Assembly: GCA_013823325.1 (NCBI GenBank)
Contig: PNLY01000048.1
Location: 1-40,880, forward strand
DNA from: Methylobacterium sp.
GTDB taxonomy: Bacteria > Pseudomonadota > Alphaproteobacteria > Rhizobiales > Beijerinckiaceae
DNA: 40,880 bases
Direction of reading: 5' to 3'
Made by a program: the position numbers and the translations under genes. The notes beneath the pieces are model-generated. The model was given only the letters and a program-made list of their open reading frames with translations. It made no database searches and was not told where the DNA came from. Below are positions 26,097 through 33,268 of this stretch, piece after piece (positions within the stretch are counted from its first letter, which is position 1; the number at the start of each line of letters is the position of its first letter).

Positions 26097-26735
26097 ATGA
26101 AGCGCTCGACCCAGATCGGGCTTGCCGCCGCGGGGGTGGTGCTTGTCGCGACCTATTGGTCGCTCTCCGGCGGCGAGACCGACGATTCGCTGATCTACAG
26201 TAATCTCTCCGAGTGCCGGGCTGCCAACCAGCTCAGCGCCAGCCAGTGCGAGCAGCGCTTCAACGAGGCCTCCGCCGACCATCTGCGCGACGCCAAGAAG
26301 TTTACCAGCAGTGCCTCCTGCGAGCAGGAATATGGCGCCAACGGTTGCCAGAGCGCGGTCTGGAACAATGCCCAGGTCTTCATCCCGGCGCTGGCGGGCA
26401 TCATGCTGGCACGCCAGTTCATGTCCGGAGGTGGTGCGGCCCAGCCACTCCTGCCGCCGACCAATGCGGCCTGCCCGCCCGGCACACGCCAGCCGGGTTC
26501 CGGTCGCCCCGAATGCGAGCAGCCGGCGAGGAGCTCGTCGTCATCGTCTTCGTCGTCCAGCGGCGGCTATTATGGCGGCAGCAGCAGCCGCTCGCGCGCC
26601 TATACCACGACATCGGGCCAGGCGATGGTTGCCCGCAACATCTCCTCTACGGGGATGGCGAGCACGCCGAGCGTCGCCTCGCGCGGCGGATTCGGCTCAA
26701 CCTCCCGCTCCTTCTCCTCTCATTCCTCGTCCTGA
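26097..26735 (+). CDS. DUF1190 protein (YgiB/YjfM-like) with Ser-rich tail
   Basis: 212 residues. One N-terminal hydrophobic segment (about 7-22, IGLAAAGVVLVATYWSL) serves as signal or anchor. A compact DUF1190 region with Cys at 40, 51, 75 and 84 follows (YSNLSECRAANQLSASQCEQRF, SASCEQEYGANGCQSA), suggesting two disulfides in the periplasm. NAQVFIPALAGIMLARQFM is the family core. A low-complexity tail from residue 146 has ten consecutive Ser and a Gly/Ser/Tyr/Arg region, ending in GGFGSTSRSFSSHSSS. The ATP-grasp gene starts 3 bases after its stop. Such tails are usual in the family and could be the substrate of the ligase (inference). Function unknown. Confidence 0.88.
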   Translation: MKRSTQIGLAAAGVVLVATYWSLSGGETDDSLIYSNLSECRAANQLSASQCEQRFNEASADHLRDAKKFTSSASCEQEYGANGCQSAVWNNAQVFIPALAGIMLARQFMSGGGAAQPLLPPTNAACPPGTRQPGSGRPECEQPARSSSSSSSSSSGGYYGGSSSRSRAYTTTSGQAMVARNISSTGMASTPSVASRGGFGSTSRSFSSHSSS

Positions 26736-26738
26736 CCG

Positions 26739-27905
26739 ATGCAACGGCTTCGCGTAGCGCCACGCAAGAACTGGCAGGCCGAGGCCGAGCGCCTCGGCTT
26801 CGCCTATCACACGCTCGACGGCGAGACCTATTGGGACGAGAGCGTCGCCTATGCCTTCTCGCTGAAGGAGATCGAGGAGGACATCGAGGCGCCGACCAGC
26901 GAGATCGAAGGGCTCTGCTTCGCCTTCGTCGAGCGCGCCCTCAAGGACGAGGCCATCCTGCGCCGGCTGGCGATCCCCGACGCGCAGTGGGGCCTGATCC
27001 GCGACAGCTGGCAGCGCGGCGACCGCAATCTCTACGGCCGGCTCGACCTCGCCTATGACGGCAAGGGACCGGCCAAGCTGCTGGAATACAATGCCGATAC
27101 GCCGACCTCGCTGTTCGAAGCGGCCGTGGTGCAATGGGACTGGCTCGAGCAGGCGATGGCACAGGGCCTGATCTCGCGCGGCTGCGATCAGTTCAACTCA
27201 CTGCATGAGCGCCTGATCGCCGCTTTCGGTCAGCTGCGCAATCCGAAGCCCGAACGCATGCACTTCACCTGCGTGCAGGACAGCGTCGAGGACAAGGGCA
27301 CCGTCGACTATCTGATCGACTGCGCCGGCCAGGCCGGGATCGACGCCCGCTTCACTTTCATCGAGGAGCTCGGCCTGCTTGCCGACGGGCGCTTCTGCGA
27401 CGGCGCCAGCCTGCCGGTCGAGATGCTGTTCAAGCTCTATCCCTGGGAGTGGCTGTTCCGGGAGCAGTACGCCTCGGCGCTCGCCGGCTCGCGCTGCCAG
27501 TTCGTCGAGCCGCCCTGGAAGGCGCTGGTGTCGAGCAAGGGGCTCTTGCCCTATCTCTGGGAGATGGCGCCCGGCCATCCCAATCTGCTGCCGGCCTATT
27601 TCGAGGACGATCCGCGCTGCGCGGAGTTGGGCGCGAACCATGTCCGCAAGCCACTCTATTCGCGCGAGGGCGCCAATGTGACGCTGGTCGAGGGCGGGGA
27701 GGTGCGCGATAGCGACGATGGCCCCTATGGTGCCGAGGGCTTCATCCTGCAGGCGACCGCGATGCTGCCGAATTTCGACGGCAATTATCCGGTGCTCGGC
27801 TCCTGGCTGGTCGCCTCGCAGCCTTGCGGGCTCGGCATCCGCGAGGATACGACTCCGATCACCAAGAACACCTCGCGCTTCGTGCCGCATGTCATCGAGC
27901 CGTAG
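26739..27905 (+). CDS. Glutathionylspermidine synthase-like ATP-grasp protein (YgiC/YjfC)
   Basis: 388 residues, the size of YgiC/YjfC, without the amidase half of true Gsp synthase/amidase. Family motifs: YWDESVAYAFSLKEIEEDIE near the N-terminus, GRLDLAYDGKGPAKLLEYNADTPTSLFEAAVVQWDWLEQ near residues 98-140, and ELLFKLYPWEWLF-like PVEMLFKLYPWEWLFRE. SSKGLLPYLWEMAPGHPNLLPAYFE and the C-terminal SWLVASQPCGLGIREDTTPITKNTSRFVPHVI also match. These form the ATP-grasp active site, so peptide-bond-type ligation is the likely chemistry. The substrate is unknown; spermidine/glutathione is unlikely for the short subfamily. Third gene of the DUF350-DUF1190-ATP-grasp operon, followed by a VOC gene after 23 bases. 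Confidence 0.9.
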   Translation: MQRLRVAPRKNWQAEAERLGFAYHTLDGETYWDESVAYAFSLKEIEEDIEAPTSEIEGLCFAFVERALKDEAILRRLAIPDAQWGLIRDSWQRGDRNLYGRLDLAYDGKGPAKLLEYNADTPTSLFEAAVVQWDWLEQAMAQGLISRGCDQFNSLHERLIAAFGQLRNPKPERMHFTCVQDSVEDKGTVDYLIDCAGQAGIDARFTFIEELGLLADGRFCDGASLPVEMLFKLYPWEWLFREQYASALAGSRCQFVEPPWKALVSSKGLLPYLWEMAPGHPNLLPAYFEDDPRCAELGANHVRKPLYSREGANVTLVEGGEVRDSDDGPYGAEGFILQATAMLPNFDGNYPVLGSWLVASQPCGLGIREDTTPITKNTSRFVPHVIEP

Positions 27906-27928
27906 CGCCCAACGCCTACGGTTTGCCC

Positions 27929-28801
27929 ATGCCTGAAACCAATGCCCGCGGCCTCGACCATCTCGTCATCGGCGTCGCCGATCTCGACGCGGCCGGCGCC
28001 TTCTATGCCGATCTCGGCTTCCGCGTCGGTGCGCGCAACCGCCATCCCTGGGGGACCGAGAACCGGATCGTCCAGTTTCCCGGCGCCTTCCTCGAATTGA
28101 TCACGGTCGGCGACGCCACGCTGATCCCGCCGCATGCGCCGCGACATTTCTCCTTCGGCGCCTTCGTGCGCGACGCGCTGGCGCGGGGGGAGGGCATGTC
28201 GATGCTGGTGCTGGAAAGCCGCGACTCGAAGGGTGACGCCGAAAGCTTCCGCGCCGCCGGCATTGGCGATTTCGAGCCCTTCTTCTTCGAGCGGCAGGCG
28301 CGCCGGCCCGATGGCAGCGAGGTCCGCGTCGCCTTTTCGCTGGCTTTCGCCGACAATGCAGCCGCACCGGAATGTGGCTTCTTCGTCTGCCAGCAGCTTG
28401 AACCCCAGAACTTCTGGAATCCGGCCTTCCAGCAGCACGAGAACGGTGCGAGCGGGCTGTCCGCCGTGTTCCTGGTGGCGCAGCAGCCGGCTGCGCAAAC
28501 GGCTTTCCTCAACGCTTTCTCGGACGCCGAGAGCTTCGCGACGCCGGAAGCGAGCCTGCGTCTGCCGCTGCCGCGCGGGCGGCTGGACGTGCTGACGCCG
28601 CAGGCGGCCGCCGCCAGTCTCGACGATGAGAGCCGGCAGGACCAGGCCCGCTTTGCCGGCTTTGCGGTCGCGGTACCGGAGCTCGAACCGATACGCTCCC
28701 GACTCGCCGAGCGCGGCGTCGCGCATCGCACGGACGGCGCACGCGTCATTGTGCCGGCGGAGGCCGCCTTCGGCTGCGCCATCGTTTTCGAGATGGGCTG
28801 A
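27929..28801 (+). CDS. VOC (glyoxalase-like) family protein
   Basis: 290 residues of the PF13468-like glyoxalase group. The N-terminal module begins ARGLDHLVIGVADLDAAGAFYADLGFRVGARNRHPWGTENRIVQFPGAFLELI, which carries the likely first metal His (DHLVIGV) and Glu (LELI). The C-terminal half holds a second, weaker beta-alpha module (QARFAGFAVAVPELEPIRSRLAERGVAHR). Reaction unknown. It may be co-transcribed with the ATP-grasp cassette, since the gap is only 23 bases, but VOC genes are not a fixed part of it. Its TGA stop lies in the stem-loop at 28794-28819. Confidence 0.88.
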   Translation: MPETNARGLDHLVIGVADLDAAGAFYADLGFRVGARNRHPWGTENRIVQFPGAFLELITVGDATLIPPHAPRHFSFGAFVRDALARGEGMSMLVLESRDSKGDAESFRAAGIGDFEPFFFERQARRPDGSEVRVAFSLAFADNAAAPECGFFVCQQLEPQNFWNPAFQQHENGASGLSAVFLVAQQPAAQTAFLNAFSDAESFATPEASLRLPLPRGRLDVLTPQAAAASLDDESRQDQARFAGFAVAVPELEPIRSRLAERGVAHRTDGARVIVPAEAAFGCAIVFEMG

Positions 28802-28819
28802 GCGCGGGGGCTCAGCCCA
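28794..28819. terminator. Stem-loop at the VOC / small Tat gene junction
   Basis: TGGGCTGAG (28794-28802) and CTCAGCCCA (28811-28819) form a perfect 9-bp stem with an 8-base loop. The TGA stop of the VOC gene is inside the first arm, and the convergent small gene ends 7 bases beyond the second arm. No T-run follows. It probably acts as a bidirectional terminator or 3'-end stabiliser. Confidence 0.55.
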
Positions 28820-28825
28820 ATCGGA

Positions 28826-29077
28826 TCAACGCCGGCCCGGCCGCCCCCTGCGCCCCCAGGCGCGCGCTCTGGCGACGCGCATGCGCCACCAGCCACCGGC
28901 CCGGCGGCGGTGCGTCAGCCGCCCGACCAGCAGCGTGTAGTCGGCCTCGGCTTCGGAAGCCTGCGCCACGGCGCGGTCGAGCGGGCTGGCTGCCATCGCT
29001 GCAGAGGGCAGGGCGGCGAGGGATGCCCCGCCGGCGACGGCACCGATCAGGCCCAGAAGAAATTGGCGTCGCTGCAT
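28826..29077 (-). CDS. Small exported protein with Tat-like signal and Arg/Trp-rich C-terminus
   Basis: 83 residues, not recognised as a named family. MQRRQFLLGLIGAVAGGASL is a twin-arginine-type signal (RRQFL), with likely cleavage after AMA-A near residue 30. The mature part is about 50 residues: an acidic helix (ASEAEADYTLL) and then a strongly basic end with 12 Arg in the last 27 residues plus WW and W. The start at 29077 was chosen over upstream frames because AAGGAGA lies 5 bases before it; that ribosome binding site is inside a perfect hairpin. Small Arg/Trp-rich exported proteins with such ends occur in Rhizobiales with no known role. It lies 127 bp after opgH on the same strand. A short gene, so moderately sure. 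Confidence 0.65.
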   Translation of the reverse strand: MQRRQFLLGLIGAVAGGASLAALPSAAMAASPLDRAVAQASEAEADYTLLVGRLTHRRRAGGWWRMRVARARAWGRRGRPGRR

Positions 29078-29082
29078 GACGG

Positions 29083-29107
29083 TCTCCTTGCTGCAATGGC
29101 AAGGAGA
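29083..29107 (-). promoter_or_regulatory. Hairpin that sequesters the ribosome binding site of the small Tat-type gene
   Basis: On the minus strand TCTCCTTGC (29107-29099), a 7-base loop, then GCAAGGAGA (29091-29083) form a perfect 9-bp stem. The AAGGAGA in the 3' arm is the ribosome binding site, 5 bases before the ATG at 29077. In the folded state ribosomes could not bind. The structure is seen; regulation by it (temperature, protein, RNA or other) is inferred. Confidence 0.6.
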
Positions 29108-29204
29108 GTGCTTGAGCTGGCCGGGTTCGTAGTCCTTCAAACCGATGACGGCCTGAGCGAACTGATAGGAAGCCGCCCGTGAGGCCGTTGCAAGGCGCCG
29201 TGTT

Positions 29205-31403
29205 CTAGTGGGTGGGCGCCTCGGCGCCGGCATGGGCCGGGCCATCCGGCAGATTCGCCAGCAGGCCCAGCAAAGCCCGGTCGTGCAGGACGACCATCCG
29301 TTCCTTCGGCTTCAGCCAGATCACCGCGTCGGCGATCGTCTCGGCATCGATCAGCTTCGCTTGCGCGACAGCGCGGTCGGGCTCGATCTCGCCGCGTCGG
29401 CGCGGCTGGACCTGAGGCAGCATGGCTTCGTGGGTCGCGCGCAGCATCGGATCGGCGTGCAGGGTCGCAAGCCCGTCGGCATCGTCGAAGCCGGCCTGCG
29501 CGAACTCGGCCTGGAGCGCGTTGGCCCGCGAGGCGATCGCCGGCGGGTCGCCTTCCTCCGGCGTCATCAGGAGCCCGCGCCGCTTCAGCCAGAGGCCGAG
29601 CGCGAGGTTGCCCGAAGCCCAGGAGAGCGGGATCGCCAGCAGCAAGCCGACGATCGTCGGTGACATCCAGGCGAAGAGCGAGGTCGCGATCATGAAGGCG
29701 GACAGGCCGGCGACCAGGCCGAGCAGCGTATGGGCGCGGTGCCGGCGGACGATGTCCTTGAGCGGGATCGAGCCGTCGTCGCGGCGCTGCGGATTCCAGC
29801 CGGTGTCGCGCCCGACCAGGATCTGGAAGACCGAGCCGGACTGGATCACCATCATGATCGGCGCGAAGAACGCCGAGAACAGGATTTCCAGTAGTGCCGA
29901 GAGGACGAGCCGGATGCCGCCGCCGCAGGCGCGCCGGAGCTTGCCGTCGAACAGCGTCAGCAGGAGGCCGAACAGCTTCGGCGCCAGCAGGATCGCCATG
30001 GTCAGCCCGAACAGGTTGAGCGCACGCTCGGGGTCGAAGCGCGGCCAGACCGGGAAGAGCCTGAACTCTTCGGTGAAGTACTCAGGCCTGGCGTAGTTGA
30101 CCTGCAGCACGATCAGGATGCCGACCACCAGCTGCATCAGCCAGAAGGGCGAGGCGAGATAGGCCATCATGCCGGTGGCGAAGTGCTGGCGGGTCGAGAG
30201 CTTCAGGCCCTTGGCGCCGATGATGCGCGAATGCTGCAGATTGCCCTGGCACCAGCGCCGGTCGCGGGTGGCGATGTCGATCAGCGAGGGCGGGCTCTCC
30301 TCATAGGAGCCCGTCAGGTCGGGCAGCATGTAGACCGACCAGCCGGCACGCCGGATCAGCGCGGCTTCGACGAAATCGTGGCTGAGGACATGGCCGCCGA
30401 AGGGCGGCTTGCCCTTGAGGTCGGGCAGGCCGCAATGGTCGGCGAAGGCCTTCGTCCTGATGATCGCGTTGTGGCCCCAGTAGTTGCCGTCGCGGCCGGA
30501 CCAGATCGCCAGGCCCGTCGCGATCACCGGGCCGTAAACCCGCGCCGCGAATTGCTGCAGCCGCGCGAAGAAGGTGTTGCGATTGATGATCAGGGGCAGC
30601 GACTGGATAATACCGGCGTCCGGGTCGGCCTCCATCGCCGCTGCGAGGCGCACGATGCAGGTGCCGGTCATCAGGCTGTCCGCGTCGAGCACGACCATGT
30701 GCTCGTAATGGCCGCCCCAGCGCGTGACGAAATCGGCGATGTTGCCGGCCTTGCGGTGATGGTTCTTCGGCCGGTGGCGATAATAGATGCGCGCATCCGG
30801 CCCGAGCCGCTGGCGCAGTGCCAGGAAGGCGCGCTCCTCCGCCACCCAGATGTCGGGATTGGTGGTGTCGGAGACGATGAAATAATCGAAATGGGCGCCA
30901 AGGCCCGTCGCCTCGATCGACTCGCGGATCGCCGCCACCGCGGCGAAGGTCCGCGCCGTCGATTCGTTGTAGATCGGCATGACCACGACGGTCTTCTGCG
31001 TGAGCGTCTCGGCACGCGGGCTCTTCACCAGCCGGAAGAGCAGGGCGCAGAAGCCGAGGATGGCGCTAGTGAAAGCGAGCGCGATCCAGGAGAAATTCAC
31101 CGTGAAGAGGACGAGCAGCACGTACTGCAGGAAGGTCGTGCGGCTGACCGACACGACATGGTACATCTCCCAGGCGCCGTAGGCTGTCAGGGCCCAGGCA
31201 CCGCCGAAGACGAAGATCCGGGCGAGCCAGGGCGTGCGCCAGGCTTGCGGGGCAGCCCGCTTGCGCCCCTCGGAGGCGTTCCAGCTGCGGAAGGACTGCA
31301 CCGGCATGTCCAGCCGGCTCTCGGGCGGCGTCGCCTCGACCGGGGCGGGATAGCCGGTCGCTACCTCGATCTCGGCCGGGCGGGCAAGCGCTTCCACAGT
31401 CAC
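29205..31403 (-). CDS. opgH: Glucans biosynthesis glucosyltransferase OpgH (MdoH), GTG start
   Basis: Inner-membrane GT2-family transferase that builds the beta-1,2-glucan backbone of osmoregulated periplasmic glucans from UDP-glucose. 732 residues from a GTG at 31403 that overlaps the opgG stop in GTGA; an ATG at MPVQSFRSWN further in is the alternative. Membrane helices come first (about 60-80 and 90-120). The catalytic domain then shows VVMPIYNES near 140, VVLDADSLMTG near 235, GHVLSHDFVEAALIRRAGW near 340 and the RRWCQGNLQHSR motif (QxxRW-type). A set of C-terminal helices follows (ASPFWLMQLVVGILIVLQ, FGLTMAILLAPKLFGLLLTLF, LEILFSAFFAPIMM). Shorter than the 847-residue E. coli protein, as in other alphaproteobacteria. 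The many longer upstream codons in this frame are antisense-like shadow of opgG coding sequence. Confidence 0.94.
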   Translation of the reverse strand: MTVEALARPAEIEVATGYPAPVEATPPESRLDMPVQSFRSWNASEGRKRAAPQAWRTPWLARIFVFGGAWALTAYGAWEMYHVVSVSRTTFLQYVLLVLFTVNFSWIALAFTSAILGFCALLFRLVKSPRAETLTQKTVVVMPIYNESTARTFAAVAAIRESIEATGLGAHFDYFIVSDTTNPDIWVAEERAFLALRQRLGPDARIYYRHRPKNHHRKAGNIADFVTRWGGHYEHMVVLDADSLMTGTCIVRLAAAMEADPDAGIIQSLPLIINRNTFFARLQQFAARVYGPVIATGLAIWSGRDGNYWGHNAIIRTKAFADHCGLPDLKGKPPFGGHVLSHDFVEAALIRRAGWSVYMLPDLTGSYEESPPSLIDIATRDRRWCQGNLQHSRIIGAKGLKLSTRQHFATGMMAYLASPFWLMQLVVGILIVLQVNYARPEYFTEEFRLFPVWPRFDPERALNLFGLTMAILLAPKLFGLLLTLFDGKLRRACGGGIRLVLSALLEILFSAFFAPIMMVIQSGSVFQILVGRDTGWNPQRRDDGSIPLKDIVRRHRAHTLLGLVAGLSAFMIATSLFAWMSPTIVGLLLAIPLSWASGNLALGLWLKRRGLLMTPEEGDPPAIASRANALQAEFAQAGFDDADGLATLHADPMLRATHEAMLPQVQPRRRGEIEPDRAVAQAKLIDAETIADAVIWLKPKERMVVLHDRALLGLLANLPDGPAHAGAEAPTH

Positions 31404-32965
31404 CAGGTCCACCGATTGAGCAGGGTTTCCGAAACCGGCTGGCCGCCGGCGTCGAGCACCAGGCGCAGCTCCGAGAGCGTCTCGCTGCCGGGGTCGACCT
31501 CGAAGGCGACGCGCATGGTCCGCCGCTCCGGAAACGGCCAGAGCCGCAGATTCTGGATCGTTCCGGGCGTCGCGGTGACATTGGCGCGGATGGCCGCGAC
31601 GAGGGCGGGATCGCCGAGCCGCTCGCCGGTGAAGTCGACGAGGAAGCGGCGGCGGCGCGCCTGCGAGCCGCGCCCCTGCCGGAGCCGGGTGGCGGTGGCG
31701 AGCGGCGGCCGCTCCGGCGGCTGCCAGCACCAAGCCTGGCGGTAGGCGATCGTCGTCTCGCTGCCGGCGGGGATCGGCTGGCGCGGGCGCCAATAGCTGA
31801 TGATGTTGTCGTTGAGCTCGGATTCGCTGGGGATCTCGATGAGTTGCACCGAACCGGGCCCCCACTCGCCGAGCGGCTCCATCCAGACGCTCGGCCGCAG
31901 TTCGAAGCGCTGATCGTCGTCGACGAAGGCGTTGGGGTCGCGCTCGCGCTGGACCAGGCCGAAGCCACGCGGGTTCGAATCCTGGAAGGAGGAGACCTGC
32001 AGGTTCGCGGGGTTGCTGACCGGCCGGTAGATCCATTCGCCGTTGCCGGTGAGCATCTGCACGCCTGAGATCTCGTGCACGGCCGGACGCAGATCGTCGA
32101 AGCCGCGCCGGCTCTGGGGCCCGGAGAGATAGGTGCCCATCACGCAGCCGAAGCCGACATGGTCGAGATTGGCGCGGGCGAACAATGTCATCTCGACGTC
32201 GATGAAGGTGACGTCGCCGGGCCGCAGCGTCATGCGGACCGCGCCGGTGACGCTCTCGGAATCGAGCAGCGCGTGGATGATCAGCACGCCGGCGGCCGGG
32301 CTCGGCCGCTCGATCCAGTAGGCCCGGAAGAACGGGATCTCCTCGCCGCGCGTTTCGCCCGGCCGCAGGATCAGGGCCCGGGCCATCGCCCCGAAATTCT
32401 GGCCGCGAGCGAGCGAGCGGAAGAAGGTCGCGCCCTGGAACAGCGCGAGCTCGTAAGGACGCTCGAGCCCGGCCGAGACGCGGAAGCCTGAGAACTGCAG
32501 GTCCGCGCCCGCAGGCGGCGGCGTCACGCGGCCATAGTTGAACTTGCCGGGATCGAAGGCGACCCGCCGGACGACCTCATCCTCGACCGTGAACAGGCTG
32601 ACGGGCGCGGAGAAGACATAGCCCCGGTGCAGCGGCTCGACGGTGAAGCCGCGGTTCTCGCCGGCCCAGATCATGCCTGAGGGCTGCGCCCTGATGCCGA
32701 CATACTGGTCATAGGGCAGGGTAGCGTAGCCTTCCGGCAGGTCGGTCGCGACCAGCGGCACCATCGGCCGGCGCGAGAGCACGCGGGCCGCTTCGACGAC
32801 GAGCGCCGGATCGAAGCGCTGCCCCTCGGCGATGACCGATTGCACCAGCCCGGCCCATGTCGTGGGGACCTGCGCCGCCGCGGTGCCGACGGCAAAGCGC
32901 TGCGCGATGGCGCCGGTCGCTGCGAGGCTCAAAAATCGGCGGCGATTCAAGGATTTCGACATCAT
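31400..32965 (-). CDS. opgG: Periplasmic glucan biosynthesis protein OpgG/OpgD with Tat signal
   Basis: Periplasmic protein needed for osmoregulated periplasmic glucan synthesis, 521 residues from the ATG at 32965 (32962 is equally possible; a TTG at 32971 is less likely). The signal is of the Tat type (NRRRFLSLAATGAIAQRF, cut near AAAQ, residue about 34), as in OpgD rather than Sec-exported OpgG. The MdoG domain is complete: YDQYVGIR, NRGFTVEPLHRGYVFSAPV, FSGFRVSAGLERPYELALFQGATFFRSLARGQNFGAMARAL, FFRAYWIERP, then DDLRPAVHEISGVQMLTGNGEWIYRPVSNPANLQVSSFQDSNPRGFGLVQRER. It overlaps opgH by 4 bp, so both are co-translated. Confidence 0.92.
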   Translation of the reverse strand: MMSKSLNRRRFLSLAATGAIAQRFAVGTAAAQVPTTWAGLVQSVIAEGQRFDPALVVEAARVLSRRPMVPLVATDLPEGYATLPYDQYVGIRAQPSGMIWAGENRGFTVEPLHRGYVFSAPVSLFTVEDEVVRRVAFDPGKFNYGRVTPPPAGADLQFSGFRVSAGLERPYELALFQGATFFRSLARGQNFGAMARALILRPGETRGEEIPFFRAYWIERPSPAAGVLIIHALLDSESVTGAVRMTLRPGDVTFIDVEMTLFARANLDHVGFGCVMGTYLSGPQSRRGFDDLRPAVHEISGVQMLTGNGEWIYRPVSNPANLQVSSFQDSNPRGFGLVQRERDPNAFVDDDQRFELRPSVWMEPLGEWGPGSVQLIEIPSESELNDNIISYWRPRQPIPAGSETTIAYRQAWCWQPPERPPLATATRLRQGRGSQARRRRFLVDFTGERLGDPALVAAIRANVTATPGTIQNLRLWPFPERRTMRVAFEVDPGSETLSELRLVLDAGGQPVSETLLNRWTW

Positions 32966-33268
32966 ATCCAACTTGGGCCGGCAAAGCTCTGCCGACTTGC
33001 GCTTCTAGAGCATTTCGCGCGGGGCTGAAAAGCGCGGTGCAAGGCCAAAGGCGAAAAAAGGGACGCCTTGCATGCAGGAATGCCATGCCGAGAACGAGGC
33101 CAGATGAGAGGGCTCGTCTGAGGCCGAGGTTGGGGCGCATGGAACGCTGGGTTTTGCCAAATCCGCTCGCTATCGGCTATCCACCGCCGGTGCAGCGCTC
33201 GCCTGCACTCGGGACGACGGCCGGTGGCGGCCGCGTTTCCTCTCTAGATGCTATGTGACAGGACGATC
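32966..33268. other. Divergent opgG-glmU intergenic region (303 bp)
   Basis: No coding sequence is supported here. The segment holds TCTAGAGCATTTCGCG at about 33005-33020, which resembles the start of a widespread Rhizobiales intergenic repeat, though no long palindrome follows. It also holds a candidate glmU promoter (separate entry) and a small hairpin GTGCAG-N7-CTGCAC near 33190-33208. On the opgG side no convincing promoter was recognised. Confidence 0.5.
33154..33182 (+). promoter_or_regulatory. Candidate sigma-70 promoter for glmU
   Basis: TTGCCA (33154-33159) and CTATCC (33177-33182) are separated by 17 bases, close to the alphaproteobacterial TTGACA-N17-CTATAT pattern. It would start transcription about 80 bases before the glmU ATG. 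This is pattern matching only. Confidence 0.35.
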
